Below, in pieces: positions 43,150 to 51,841 of a stretch of DNA of 64,000 bases (within the stretch, counting starts at the first letter, position 1; every line of letters begins with the position of its first letter). Under the pieces are notes generated by a model. The model saw only the letters and a list, made by a program, of their open reading frames with translations, was not told the origin of the DNA and searched no databases. This stretch comes from Nocardioides albertanoniae (lineage in GTDB: Bacteria > Actinomycetota > Actinomycetes > Propionibacteriales > Nocardioidaceae). The stretch spans positions 2,992,501 to 3,056,500 of the forward strand of contig NZ_VFOV01000001.1 of NCBI RefSeq assembly GCF_006716315.1. The letters are read 5' to 3'. The translations under genes and the position numbers were made by a program.

Positions 43150-44283
43150 ATGGTGACCTTCACCGTCAGACCGATCAGCCCCGCCGAGCACCTCGACCAC
43201 GTCCGGTCGCAACGTTCGGTCAGCTTCCTGCAGACGCCCGCCTGGGCCGGGGTCAAGACCGAGTGGCGCAGCGAGTCGCTGGGTTGGTACGCCGGCGACC
43301 GGCTCGTCGGGACCGGGCTGGTGCTGCACCGGCCGGTGCCGCGGCTGGGCCGCACACTGGCCTACCTGCCGTGGGGTCCGGACATCGACTGGGCGGGCGG
43401 GCTCACGGTCTGGTTCCCGCCGCTGGTCTCCTACCTGCGCTCCCAGGGCGCCTTCGCGATCCGGATCGCTCCCCCGGTGCCCACCGACACCTGGACCGCG
43501 GCGCAGGTCAAGGACGGGATCGCCGACCCCGATGTCGTACGCCTCACCGACCTCCCCGGCTCGATCAGCAGCGTCGGCGCCGAGGTGACTCGCTACCTCC
43601 GCGAGGCCGGCTGGATCCCGCAGAACCCCGAGCACGGGTTCGGGGCGGGGCAGCCGCAGTTCACGTACGAGATCCCGCTGCGGCACGCCGACGGCACCGC
43701 CCGCTCCGAGGACGACGTGCTCCGCGGCATGAACCAGCTGTGGCGGCGCAACATCAAGAAGGCCGTCAAGGCCGGCGTCGAGGTCACCACCTCCGCCGGC
43801 GGCGAGGATCTGAAGGCCTTCCACGACCTCTACGTCCACACCGCCGAGCGCGACCGGTTCACCGCGCGGCCGCTGGCCTACTTCGAGAAGATGTTCGCCG
43901 CGCTGTCCGCAGAAGAGCCGGGGCGCATCGCGCTCTACCTCGCCCGTCACCACGGCGACCTGGTCGCCGCGACGATCTACGTCCGCGTCGGCGCTCACGC
44001 CTGGTACGTCTACGGCGCCTCCTCGACCGATAAGCGCGACGTACGCGGCTCCAACGCCCTGCAGTGGGCGATGATCCGCGACTCGCTGGCCGCGGGCTGC
44101 GACGTCTACGACCTGCGCGGCATCACCCCGACGCTGGCCGCCGACGACCCGCACGTCGGGCTGATCCAGTTCAAGGTCGGCACCGGCGGGCAGGCGGTGA
44201 GGTACGTCGGCGAGTGGGACCTGCTGCTGCGGCCGGTCCTCTACCGAGCGTTCGACCTCTACATGAGACGGCGCGGGCGCTGA
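43150..44283 (+). CDS. vanK: VanK, FemX-like peptidoglycan cross-bridge aminoacyltransferase
   Basis: The protein has 377 residues from ATG 43150 (a GTG at 43153 is also possible); there is no strong ribosome site. It shows the FemABX fold of two GNAT-like domains: FLQTPAWAGVKTEWRSESLG, then QLWRRNIKKAVKAGVEVTTS, AERDRFTARPLAYFEKMFAA and ASSTDKRDVRGSNALQWAMI. It adds the bridge amino acid to the stem peptide from aminoacyl-tRNA. In Streptomyces coelicolor, VanK is needed because the normal enzyme does not accept precursors ending in D-Lac. Position under a VanR box supports the same job here. Confidence 0.88.
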   Translation: MVTFTVRPISPAEHLDHVRSQRSVSFLQTPAWAGVKTEWRSESLGWYAGDRLVGTGLVLHRPVPRLGRTLAYLPWGPDIDWAGGLTVWFPPLVSYLRSQGAFAIRIAPPVPTDTWTAAQVKDGIADPDVVRLTDLPGSISSVGAEVTRYLREAGWIPQNPEHGFGAGQPQFTYEIPLRHADGTARSEDDVLRGMNQLWRRNIKKAVKAGVEVTTSAGGEDLKAFHDLYVHTAERDRFTARPLAYFEKMFAALSAEEPGRIALYLARHHGDLVAATIYVRVGAHAWYVYGASSTDKRDVRGSNALQWAMIRDSLAAGCDVYDLRGITPTLAADDPHVGLIQFKVGTGGQAVRYVGEWDLLLRPVLYRAFDLYMRRRGR

Positions 44284-44313
44284 GCCAGCCTGACAGTAAG
44301 AAATGGGGATCCA

Positions 44314-44895
44314 ATGATCGTGAACGAATCGGGCTCGCTGACCGAGACCGGCGTCGTCATGCTGACGGTGCTGGCGCTTCCGGCGGCCGTGATGGCGGTG
44401 CCGGTGCTGGCGACGCTGCGTCGAGCTCTCGGGGTCGCGTGGCCACGGGCGTGGCGTTACTCGCTGGCCGAGGTCGCCATCGTCTACGGCACCGTGCCGG
44501 GCGTGCTGCTGACCCTGCTGCCCGGCAACAACGGCATCCTGTCGGGCAACGTGAGCCTGGTGCCCTTGGAAGACATGTCGACCATGGGCCCCGTCGGGCT
44601 GATCGGCAACCTGCTGATCTTCGCCGCGCTGGGCTTCTTCGGCCCCATCCGCTTCCCGGCGCTCCGCTCGGTGTGGCGGGTCCTGATCCTGGCCGGCACG
44701 GCCTCGGCGTCGATCGAGGCGCTGCAGCACCTGCTGCCGATCGGCCGGGTCTCCTCGGTCGACGACATCATCCTCAACGCCGGAGGCGCCGCCCTGGCCT
44801 CGATCCTGTCGTGGCCCTGGTGGCGCCGCCGGCACACCCGGCGGGTGGCCTCAGAGCAGCGCCGCGGCGACCTGGTCGAGGCGGGCTCCGCGTGA
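44314..44895 (+). CDS. vanZ: VanZ-family membrane protein
   Basis: The protein has 193 residues from ATG 44314, 30 bp after vanK. There are four to five membrane helices with the VanZ pattern [40 protein letters not shown], then [20 protein letters not shown] and [13 protein letters not shown]. VanZ proteins give low-level teicoplanin or lipoglycopeptide resistance by an unclear surface mechanism. It shares the vanK promoter. Its last 45 bp overlap the 3' end of murF on the other strand. Confidence 0.88.
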   Translation: MIVNESGSLTETGVVMLTVLALPAAVMAVPVLATLRRALGVAWPRAWRYSLAEVAIVYGTVPGVLLTLLPGNNGILSGNVSLVPLEDMSTMGPVGLIGNLLIFAALGFFGPIRFPALRSVWRVLILAGTASASIEALQHLLPIGRVSSVDDIILNAGGAALASILSWPWWRRRHTRRVASEQRRGDLVEAGSA

Positions 44896-46209
44896 GGCCT
44901 TGAGGAGCACGGCGTCGCCGGGAGCGAGGTGGGTGCGCAGCCACTCGATCGCGGCGGCGTTGTCGGACAGCGCGACCGCCCGCCGGCCCGCGCCGTCGGC
45001 GATGTCGGCGGCGGCCCCGCCGACGGTAACGACGAGGTCGGCCTTGGTGGCGGCGTACGTCCCGATCTCGTGGTGTGCGTCGCGGCTGGTCTCGCCGAGC
45101 TCGAGCATCTCGCCGAGCACGGCGATGCGGCGTCCGGCTTCGATGGAGGCCAGCGCGTCCAGGCCGGCCTTGGTCGACTCGGGGTTGGCGTTGTAGGAGT
45201 CGTCGAGGAGCATCGCGCCGTTGGAGAGGGTGCGCAGCTCCATGCGCCACTTCGAGATCGAGGTGGTGCTCAGCGCCGCCGCGGCCTGCTCGAGCGCGAC
45301 GCCGGCCGCCAGGCCCGCGGCCGCTGCGGCCGCGGCATTGAGAGCCCAGTGGGCGCCGACGAGCGGCAGCGTGACGACCACCTTCCCACCTCGCTCGGGC
45401 GGAGGCTCGTGCTGCAGGGTGAACGAGGGCCGGCCGAGGCGGTCCAGGGCGAGATCGCCGACGCGTACGCTCGCCCGCTCGCCGGCGCCGAAGGCCAGCA
45501 CCGGTCCGGCGGTCAGATCGCCCATGGCGAGCACCCGCGGATCGTCGGCGTGGAGGACGGCCGAGCCGCCCACGGCCAGACCACGCACCAGCTCGCTCTT
45601 GGCGGTCGCGATCGCCTCCCGCGACCCGAACTCGCCCAGGTGAGCTCGGCCGACGTTGGTGACCACGGCGATGTCGGGCGCCACCAGTGCGGTCAGGTCG
45701 GCGATGTCGCCGATGTGGCGCGCGCCCATCTCCAGCACGAGGAACCTGGTGGTCGCCTCGGTGCGCAGCATCGTCAGGGGCACCCCGAGCTCGTTGTTGA
45801 ACGAGCCGGAGGTGGCAACGGTCGGCGCCGCGCTCGAGAGCACCGCCTCCATCATGTCCTTGGTGCTGGTCTTGCCCTGGGAGCCGGTGATCGCGACGAC
45901 GGTCAGCCGGTCGCGCAGCATCGTGATGACGTGGGCGGCCAGGCGCTGGAGCGCCTCCTGCGCATCGTCGACGACGACGGTCGGGAGCGCGGTCGGGCGG
46001 GACCCGAGCACCGCGACGGCGCCGGCCTCGGCCGCCTGGGGCGCGTACGCATGACCGTCGGTGTGCTCACCGGCGAACGCCACGAACAGGCCGCCCGGCC
46101 GGGCCTCGCGGCCGTCGATCACGGCCGGGGCGCTCACCGTCACCGACCCGTCTCCGAAGACCTTTCCTCCGACAAGGGAAGCAATTTCGTCCACACTGAG
46201 GGGAATCAT
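44851..46209 (-). CDS. murF: MurF-type UDP-MurNAc-tripeptide:dipeptide ligase of the van cluster
   Basis: The protein has 452 residues from ATG 46209. The Mur-ligase N-domain is [20 protein letters not shown]. The ATP loop is [20 protein letters not shown], and central motifs are [30 protein letters not shown] and [14 protein letters not shown]-domain segment reads [20 protein letters not shown]. It would attach the D-Ala-D-Lac unit to the tripeptide precursor. The GGAGGG sits directly against the ATG, too close for normal initiation. A VanR-type promoter precedes it, so it is probably an extra, induced MurF rather than the housekeeping one. Confidence 0.9.
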   Translation of the reverse strand: MIPLSVDEIASLVGGKVFGDGSVTVSAPAVIDGREARPGGLFVAFAGEHTDGHAYAPQAAEAGAVAVLGSRPTALPTVVVDDAQEALQRLAAHVITMLRDRLTVVAITGSQGKTSTKDMMEAVLSSAAPTVATSGSFNNELGVPLTMLRTEATTRFLVLEMGARHIGDIADLTALVAPDIAVVTNVGRAHLGEFGSREAIATAKSELVRGLAVGGSAVLHADDPRVLAMGDLTAGPVLAFGAGERASVRVGDLALDRLGRPSFTLQHEPPPERGGKVVVTLPLVGAHWALNAAAAAAAGLAAGVALEQAAAALSTTSISKWRMELRTLSNGAMLLDDSYNANPESTKAGLDALASIEAGRRIAVLGEMLELGETSRDAHHEIGTYAATKADLVVTVGGAAADIADGAGRRAVALSDNAAAIEWLRTHLAPGDAVLLKASRGARLDQVAAALL

Positions 46210-46242
46210 CCCTCCAGCAGACGAAATACGCTGTTGCCGGCG

Positions 46243-46273
46243 CGTATCCGATAATCGATATGCCGACGATATG
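46243..46273 (-). promoter_or_regulatory. VanR-box promoter of murF
   Basis: On the minus strand CATATCG-TCGG-CATATCG begins at 46273, and GATACG follows exactly 25 bp later (46248-46243). It forms the left half of the large palindrome shared with vanH. Confidence 0.75.
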
Positions 46274-46282
46274 CGGCGCGCA

Positions 46283-46313
46283 CATATCGTCGGCATATCG
46301 GAAACTTCATACG
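46283..46313 (+). promoter_or_regulatory. VanR-box promoter of vanHAX
   Basis: CATATCG-TCGG-CATATCG begins at 46283, and CATACG at 46308-46313 lies exactly 25 bp away. With the murF box it forms a perfect inverted repeat: 46257-46273 and 46283-46299, 17 bp each, 9 bp apart. Confidence 0.78.
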
Positions 46314-46347
46314 GGCCGGCAACTCGCCGTGGTGTGTGCTGGCACAG

Positions 46348-47349
46348 ATGAGATACCACGAACCGCCACCGACCGATCGCTGCGCGATCACGGTCTATGG
46401 GTGCGCTCCCGACGAGGCGCTGCTCTTCGAGTCACTGGCGCCGAGGATCGGAGTGCGCCTGCAGGTCACCTCCGAGGCGATATCCACCGACAACGCCGAA
46501 CTGGCAGCCGAGAGCCGGTGCATCAGCGTGAGCCACAAGAGCCCGATATCGAACCAGACACTGCTGAGGCTGAAACAGCTCGGAGTCGGCTATATATCGA
46601 CGCGGAGCGTCGGTTTCGACCACATCGATGTCGAATTCGCCGAAAGCATCGGGATAACGGTCGGAAACGTCGCCTATTCGCCCGACTCGGTCGCTGACTA
46701 CACGTTGATGCTGATGCTCATGGCGATACGTCAGGCGAAGTCGACGATCCGTCGCACCGACGACCACGACTACCGCCCCGCGACCACGCGGGGCCGCGAG
46801 CTGCGCGACCTGACCGTGGGGGTCGTCGGCACCGGGCGGATCGGCGCGGCGGTCATCGACCGACTGCGCGGCTTCGGCTGCGACGTGCTCGCCCATGACA
46901 TCCGGCCCCGACCCGCGACCGAGGGAGTCGCGCACGTCGACCTGGACACGCTGGTCGAGCGCAGCGACATCGTCACGCTCCACGCCCCGCTCAGTGCGGA
47001 GTCGCACCATCTGCTCGACCGGCGGCGCATCGACCGGATGCGCCCGGGCGCGTACGTCGTCAACACCGGTCGCGGCGCGCTCGTCGAGACGCCGGCGCTC
47101 ATCGCCGCGCTCGACGACGGCCGGCTAGGCGGTGCGGCGCTGGACGTGATCGAGGGCGAGCAGGGCATCTTCTACGCCGACCTGCGTGGACGCGAGGTGC
47201 CGAACGGCTGGCTGGCACGGCTCCAGGAGATGCCGAATGTGCTGGTCAGCCCCCATATCGCTTACTTCACCGACCATGCCCTGCGGGACACGGTCGAGAA
47301 CTCCATCGTGAACTGTCGTGAATTCGAAAGCAGGTTTCAGCATGTCTAA
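46348..47349 (+). CDS. vanH: VanH, D-lactate dehydrogenase
   Basis: The protein has 333 residues from ATG 46348; a GTG at 46336 is also possible. It matches known VanH along its length: [76 protein letters not shown]. The NAD turn is [26 protein letters not shown]-type [12 protein letters not shown] and [20 protein letters not shown] complete the site. It reduces pyruvate to D-lactate for VanA. The first third uses five ATA isoleucine codons, rare in this genome. The stop overlaps vanA by 8 bp. Confidence 0.96.
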   Translation: MRYHEPPPTDRCAITVYGCAPDEALLFESLAPRIGVRLQVTSEAISTDNAELAAESRCISVSHKSPISNQTLLRLKQLGVGYISTRSVGFDHIDVEFAESIGITVGNVAYSPDSVADYTLMLMLMAIRQAKSTIRRTDDHDYRPATTRGRELRDLTVGVVGTGRIGAAVIDRLRGFGCDVLAHDIRPRPATEGVAHVDLDTLVERSDIVTLHAPLSAESHHLLDRRRIDRMRPGAYVVNTGRGALVETPALIAALDDGRLGGAALDVIEGEQGIFYADLRGREVPNGWLARLQEMPNVLVSPHIAYFTDHALRDTVENSIVNCREFESRFQHV

Positions 47350-48391
47350 GCGCAAGGTCGGCATCATCTTCGGTGGTGTCTTCGAGGAGCACCCGGTCTC
47401 GGTGAAGTCGGCACAGGAGGTCGCGAAGCACCTCGACCCCGACACGTACGAGGCCTACTGGATCGGTATCACCAAGAGCGGCGACTGGCGCCTGTGCGAC
47501 GGGCCCGACCCGAGCTGGGAGGACGGCGCACACCGCCCGGTCGTGCTCTCCCCCGACCGCAGCGTCCACGGTCTGCTCGTGCTCGGCCAGGACGACCACG
47601 CCGGCAGCTACCAGACGATCCGGCTCGACGTCGTGCTCCCGGTGTTGCACGGCAAGCTCGGCGAGGACGGCGCGATCCAGGGGCTCCTCGAGCTCTCCGG
47701 GATCCCCTACGTCGGCTGCGACGTGCAGAGCTCGGCGCTGTGCATGGACAAGTCGCTGGCCTACACGGTGCTTGCCGAGGCCGGCATCGCGACGCCGGCG
47801 CACCGGACCTTCTTCCCGGGCGACGCGATCGATCCCGGCGTACTCGCCTATCCGGTCTTCGTGAAGCCGGCCCGCTCCGGGTCATCCTTCGGCGTCAGCA
47901 AGGTGACCTCGGCCGCGGAGCTGGACGAGGCGGTCGCGACCGCGCGGCAGTACGACGAGAAGGTGCTCATCGAAGACGGCGTCGTGGCCGAGGAGATCGG
48001 CTGCGCGATCCTCGGCAACGGCGACGACCTCATCACCGGCGAGGTCGACCATGTCGCGCTCTCGCACGGCTTCTTCAAGATCCACCAGGAGGACGCTCCC
48101 GAGACCGGCTCGGAGAACGCGACCTTCATCGTGCCGGCCGACATCCCCGCCGAGGCGCAGGAGCTGGTCAAGACCGAGGCGCAGCGGGTCTACCGCGCGC
48201 TCGGCTGCCGCGGTCTGGCCCGCGTCGACATGTTCCTCAAGGCCGACGGCACCGTGGTGCTCAACGAGGTCAACACCCTGCCCGGGCTCACCTCCTACAG
48301 CCGCTACCCGCGGATGATGGCCGCCGCAGGAGTCTCGATGCCCGACCTGCTCGACCGCGCGGTCTCCCTGGCGCTGGAGGTGTCGCGATGA
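47342..48391 (+). CDS. vanA: VanA-type D-alanine:D-lactate ligase
   Basis: The protein has 349 residues from ATG 47342. It follows enterococcal VanA closely: VGIIFGGVFEEHPVSVKSAQ, LHGKLGEDGAIQGLLELSGI, CMDKSLAYTVLAEAGIATPA, VFVKPARSGSSFGVSKV, then the omega-loop region ITGEVDHVALSHGFFKIHQE. The histidine of KIHQE replaces the tyrosine seen in Ddl enzymes and marks D-lactate ligases. ALGCRGLARVDMFLKADG and NEVNTLPGLTSYSRYPRMM finish the ATP-grasp. It joins D-Ala to D-Lac. The stop overlaps vanX (ATGA). Confidence 0.96.
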   Translation: MSKRKVGIIFGGVFEEHPVSVKSAQEVAKHLDPDTYEAYWIGITKSGDWRLCDGPDPSWEDGAHRPVVLSPDRSVHGLLVLGQDDHAGSYQTIRLDVVLPVLHGKLGEDGAIQGLLELSGIPYVGCDVQSSALCMDKSLAYTVLAEAGIATPAHRTFFPGDAIDPGVLAYPVFVKPARSGSSFGVSKVTSAAELDEAVATARQYDEKVLIEDGVVAEEIGCAILGNGDDLITGEVDHVALSHGFFKIHQEDAPETGSENATFIVPADIPAEAQELVKTEAQRVYRALGCRGLARVDMFLKADGTVVLNEVNTLPGLTSYSRYPRMMAAAGVSMPDLLDRAVSLALEVSR

Positions 48392-49014
48392 TCGAGAGGT
48401 TCGGTTACATCGACGAGCTGGTGCCCGGCATCCGCTGGGACGCCAAGTACGCCACCTGGGACAACTTCACCGGACGGCCGGTCGACGGCTACCTGGTCAA
48501 CCGGATCATCGGCACCCGCGAGCTGTGCCTCGCGCTGACGCAGGCGCGTGAGGAGGCCGCCGTCCTCGGCTTCGGGCTGCTGCTGTGGGACGGCTACCGC
48601 CCGCAGCGCGCCGTCGACGCGTTCCTGCGCTGGTCCCGGGAGCCCGAGCCCCAGGACGGGCACGAGGACGGGCAAGGCAAGCGGCGACACTATCCCGCCA
48701 TCAGCCGCCCCGAGATGTTCGAGCGGGGCTACGTCGCCACGAAGTCGGGCCACAGCCGCGGCAGCACCCTCGATCTGACCCTCTTCGACCTGGCCTCGGG
48801 CGACCTGGTCGACATGGGCGGCGACCATGACCTGATGGACGAGATCTCCCACCACGGCGCCGCGGGCATCACCCCCGCCCAGACGAGGAACCGCGAGCAG
48901 CTGTGCACGGTCATGGAGGCGTCCGGGTTCGGTCGCTACGACAGCGAGTGGTGGCACTACTCGCTCGTCGAAGAGCCCTACCCGGACACCTACTTCGACT
49001 TCCCGGTCGACTAG
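48388..49014 (+). CDS. vanX: VanX, zinc D-Ala-D-Ala dipeptidase
   Basis: The protein has 208 residues from ATG 48388, close to the 202 of enterococcal VanX. Active-site residues are in place: R71 in LWDGYRPQRAVDAF; zinc ligands H122 and D129 in KSGHSRGSTLDLTLF; catalytic E187 and ligand H190 in DSEWWHYSLVE. It destroys D-Ala-D-Ala made by the host Ddl so that only D-Ala-D-Lac enters the wall. It is last in vanHAX. Its TAG shares a CTAG with the stop of the converging membrane-protein gene. Confidence 0.96.
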   Translation: MIERFGYIDELVPGIRWDAKYATWDNFTGRPVDGYLVNRIIGTRELCLALTQAREEAAVLGFGLLLWDGYRPQRAVDAFLRWSREPEPQDGHEDGQGKRRHYPAISRPEMFERGYVATKSGHSRGSTLDLTLFDLASGDLVDMGGDHDLMDEISHHGAAGITPAQTRNREQLCTVMEASGFGRYDSEWWHYSLVEEPYPDTYFDFPVD

Positions 49015-49994
49015 CCGACGGGCTCCAGCTCGCGCTCGGCCTCCTCGGACGCCGCACGGCCCTTCTCGCGGTGCGGCAGCAGGGTCAGCAGCAGCCCGGC
49101 TCCCGCCCAGCAGCCGAGCACGATCAACGGCATGGCGGTGCCGGCGCCGTCGAAGAACGAGAAGCCGCGCAGCGCTGAGCCGGCCGCCCCCGGGGGCAGC
49201 AGCTGGCCGAGCCAGCCGAACGGCACCATCTCGGGCGCGGAGGTGATCCCGGAGAGCGGGTTGCCGACCAGCAGGGTGAGCAGCGCGATGACCCCGACAC
49301 CGGCGACACCGATGATGTGGCGCAGACCGATGATCGGGAGCGCGACGGCGAGGATGCCGAGGGCGACGACGCCGGCATTGGCCAGGTAGCTGCCCTCGAG
49401 AGCGCCGAGCCAGCCCTGGACGACACCGGTCATCGCGAGCCCGCCACCGGCGGCGATCAGGAGGGCGGCCACGACCCGGTCACGCGTGCGGGTCAGCACC
49501 AGCGAGGTGATCGCGCCGGCCATGATGCCGCCGATCACCAGCGGCAGCGCCGACGCGCCGAAGACGATGCCGCGCGGATCGTCGTCCGCGCTCGGCACGA
49601 CGTCGCTCACCTTGGGCTCGGTGCCGGTCTCGGCGCCCATCGCGGTCGCCATCTGGGTGAGCTGCTGGGCGACGTTGGCGCTCGCCGCGGAGGCGACCAG
49701 CACCTCCTGGCCCTGAGGACCGGCGAGGATCGCGCCGTACGCCTCACGCTCCTCGATCGCCTCGACCGCCGCCGACCGGTCGGCCACCGCGGTGACCTCG
49801 AAGGCGTCCTCCCCCGCGCTGGCGGCGAGCTGGGTCTCGATCTGGGTGACCGCCGCCTCGGGGCCGGCGACCACGAGTGGCAACGACCTGGGTTCCATCT
49901 CGCTGGTGGGCCAGGCGAACGCGCTGATGAGCAGGGTGAGCAAGGTGACCAGACCGAGGCTGACCCCGATCACGGCTTTCGCTGATGCGGACAT
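49011..49994 (-). CDS. Membrane protein resembling YhgE/Pip or ABC-2-type permeases
   Basis: The protein has 327 residues from ATG 49994, with AAGGAACTG upstream. One N-terminal helix (KAVIGVSLGLVTLLTLLISA) is followed by a ~140-residue extracytoplasmic part and then about six helices. This resembles the half of YhgE/Pip or ABC-2 permease proteins, but the ATPase partner is missing. Two inverted operators separate it from a divergent TetR gene, which probably represses it. Drug export or envelope stress is a guess only. Confidence 0.75.
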   Translation of the reverse strand: MSASAKAVIGVSLGLVTLLTLLISAFAWPTSEMEPRSLPLVVAGPEAAVTQIETQLAASAGEDAFEVTAVADRSAAVEAIEEREAYGAILAGPQGQEVLVASAASANVAQQLTQMATAMGAETGTEPKVSDVVPSADDDPRGIVFGASALPLVIGGIMAGAITSLVLTRTRDRVVAALLIAAGGGLAMTGVVQGWLGALEGSYLANAGVVALGILAVALPIIGLRHIIGVAGVGVIALLTLLVGNPLSGITSAPEMVPFGWLGQLLPPGAAGSALRGFSFFDGAGTAMPLIVLGCWAGAGLLLTLLPHREKGRAASEEAERELEPVG

Positions 49995-50006
49995 GGCAGT
50001 TCCTTA

Positions 50007-50024
50007 AAAACGAATGTTCATTCT
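50007..50024. promoter_or_regulatory. TetR operator copy 1 (GAATG-TT-CATTC core)
   Basis: AAAACGAATGTTCATTCT lies 12 bp before the membrane-protein start. It matches the reverse complement of 50063-50080 at 16 of 18 bases. Confidence 0.7.
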
Positions 50025-50062
50025 CTTTGGCGCCACTCTCCTCCTCTTCCTCGGATTTATCA

Positions 50063-50080
50063 AGAATGAGCGTTCGTTTT
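50063..50080. promoter_or_regulatory. TetR operator copy 2, inverted relative to copy 1
   Basis: AGAATGAGCGTTCGTTTT lies 22 bp before the TetR start. The pair frames the intergenic region, one facing each gene. Confidence 0.7.
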
Positions 50081-50102
50081 CTTTTGATGTACGCTGTGTC
50101 AC

Positions 50103-50708
50103 ATGCCCAAGGTCAGCGACGAGCACCGCACCGAGAAGCGCCAACAGATCATCGCGGCGACACTGCGCTGCGTGGAGCGAGACGGCTTCCACAAGACGAC
50201 GATGGCCGCCGTCGTGCAGGAGTCCGGCCTCTCGGCCGGCTCGGTCTACACCTACTTCCGCGGGAAGCACGAGATCATCCATGCGATCGCCTCCTCCGGG
50301 GTGACCGGCGTCAAGGACGCGATCAGCGACCTCGTCCCCGAGGCCGGCTCCGGCGAGGCCCCTCCCCCGCCCGCACAGGCGCTCCAGGCCGCCACCCAGC
50401 ACCTCCTGGACTTCTCCGACGAGCTCGGCATCAACCTCCCCCGCATCGCGCTGCAGACCTGGGCCGAGGCCGCCCACGACGAGGAGTTCCTCGCACTCAT
50501 GGCCCCCGAGGCGCGGGGCATCCGCGCCTCCTGGCTGCGTTATGCCGAGGCAGCCGTCGCCGCGGGCAGGTTCCGCGAGGGCGCCGACCCCGAGAAGATC
50601 GCGATCGTGCTCACCGGCCTGCTTCCCGGTTTCATCCTGCAGCGCGTCGTGATGGGCGACGTGACCCCGGAGACCTACGCGGCAGGGCTCACCGACCTGC
50701 TCGGCTGA
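50103..50708 (+). CDS. TetR-family regulator
   Basis: The protein has 201 residues from ATG 50103. HTH: RQQIIAATLRCVERDGFHKT, TMAAVVQESGLSAGSVYTYF, RGKHEIIHAI. The C-terminal domain is of the type found in many drug-efflux repressors. It is divergent from a membrane protein, with two inverted 18-bp sites between them. The ligand is unknown. Confidence 0.9.
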   Translation: MPKVSDEHRTEKRQQIIAATLRCVERDGFHKTTMAAVVQESGLSAGSVYTYFRGKHEIIHAIASSGVTGVKDAISDLVPEAGSGEAPPPPAQALQAATQHLLDFSDELGINLPRIALQTWAEAAHDEEFLALMAPEARGIRASWLRYAEAAVAAGRFREGADPEKIAIVLTGLLPGFILQRVVMGDVTPETYAAGLTDLLG

Positions 50709-50809
50709 GAGGCGACCGCTAAGCGTGACTCGGGGGCCGGCCGGAGTTCATCGCACGCTCACATGACCTGGCTTCCCTGGATGGACCAGCCATCTGCCAG
50801 GGAGAGTCC

Positions 50810-51814
50810 ATGCGCCTGCCAGTCCCCCACCTGTCGGTCCTCACCATCGTCTCCACCATCATCGCCCTGACCACCGCCACGGCGGCTCCGGCCACCGCAC
50901 AGCCGGCGAGCACCGTCTCGGCCGGCGCGACCAGCATCAACCCCTACGACATCGTGGTCACCGACCAGGCCAGCGACCAGATCATCGTGCTCGACGACGA
51001 CGCCGCGGGCTGGACCCGCCGATCCCAGAAGTGGCACTGGAAGCCGACCGCCGCCCAGGGTTTCAGCGACCTCACCGACAACTGGGGTCTGCCCGACGAG
51101 GCGAAGCTGCGCCATCACGACGGCCACCGCTACCTGCTCACCACCGACTCCTACGGTCTGGCCGCGGTGGTTCCCTACCCCAGCGGCAAGGGCTCCTACT
51201 GGGCCGCCGACGTCGGCCGCGCCGACAACGCGCACAGCATCGAGCTCCTGCCGAGCGGCAACGTCGCGGTCACGGCCAGCACCGGCGGCTGGGTGCGCAT
51301 CTACACCGCCTCCCAGGGTCGGCGTTCCGATGCGTACGTCCAGCTTCCTCTCGCCGGCGCCCACGGTGTCGTCTGGGACCCGGCGACCCAGCTGCTGTGG
51401 ACCCTCGGCGACCACGAGGTGGTGGGGTTGCGGGTCGGAGGTACGCAGGCCGAGCCGACGCTCACCCGGCGGATCACCCACCAGCTGCCGAGCGACTGGG
51501 GCCACGACCTGCAGCTGGTGCCCCACCGGCCCGACCGGCTCTGGGTCACCACCGGCACCCGCGTCTACCAGATGAGCAAGCTGACCGGGCGGTTCCACAG
51601 CGACTATCCCGGCGCGGAGACGGTCGACACCGAGGGGATCAAGTCGGTCACCACCAATCCGCACACCGGCCAGATCCTCACGACCAAGACCGAGCCCGGC
51701 AACCCCTGCACGTGGTGCACCTCCACCGTGCGGATGCACCTGCCCGCGGACTCACGCACGCTGCCCGACGGTGAGATCTACAAGGCTCGATGGTGGGTCG
51801 ACTACGCCCGTTGA
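50810..51814 (+). CDS. Secreted propeller-like protein of unknown function (DUF6528-like)
   Basis: The protein has 334 residues from ATG 50810, with AGGGAGAG upstream. A signal peptide (LSVLTIVSTIIALTTATAAP) ends near AQPAS. The mature part is rich in strands with repeating W/D patterns (NPYDIVVTDQASDQIIVLDD, SIELLPSGNVAVTASTGGWV, GAHGVVWDPATQLLWTLGDH, WGHDLQLVPHRPDRLWVTTG), consistent with a six-bladed beta-propeller. A cysteine pair CTWC near the end may form a disulfide. I recall this group as DUF6528; function is not known. Confidence 0.8.
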   Translation: MRLPVPHLSVLTIVSTIIALTTATAAPATAQPASTVSAGATSINPYDIVVTDQASDQIIVLDDDAAGWTRRSQKWHWKPTAAQGFSDLTDNWGLPDEAKLRHHDGHRYLLTTDSYGLAAVVPYPSGKGSYWAADVGRADNAHSIELLPSGNVAVTASTGGWVRIYTASQGRRSDAYVQLPLAGAHGVVWDPATQLLWTLGDHEVVGLRVGGTQAEPTLTRRITHQLPSDWGHDLQLVPHRPDRLWVTTGTRVYQMSKLTGRFHSDYPGAETVDTEGIKSVTTNPHTGQILTTKTEPGNPCTWCTSTVRMHLPADSRTLPDGEIYKARWWVDYAR

Positions 51815-51841
51815 TCAGACGCCGTTGATCAGGCCCAGGAG

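Noticed and set aside
47342..48391. Housekeeping D-Ala-D-Ala ligase (ddl)
   Set aside because: The omega-loop KIHQE and overlap with vanH and vanX identify a D-Ala-D-Lac ligase.
41279..49014. Transposon-borne or glycopeptide-producer van cluster
   Set aside because: No transposase, resolvase or terminal repeat flanks it, and no peptide synthetase or oxygenase genes for a glycopeptide are in the window. The only IS is 35 kb away.
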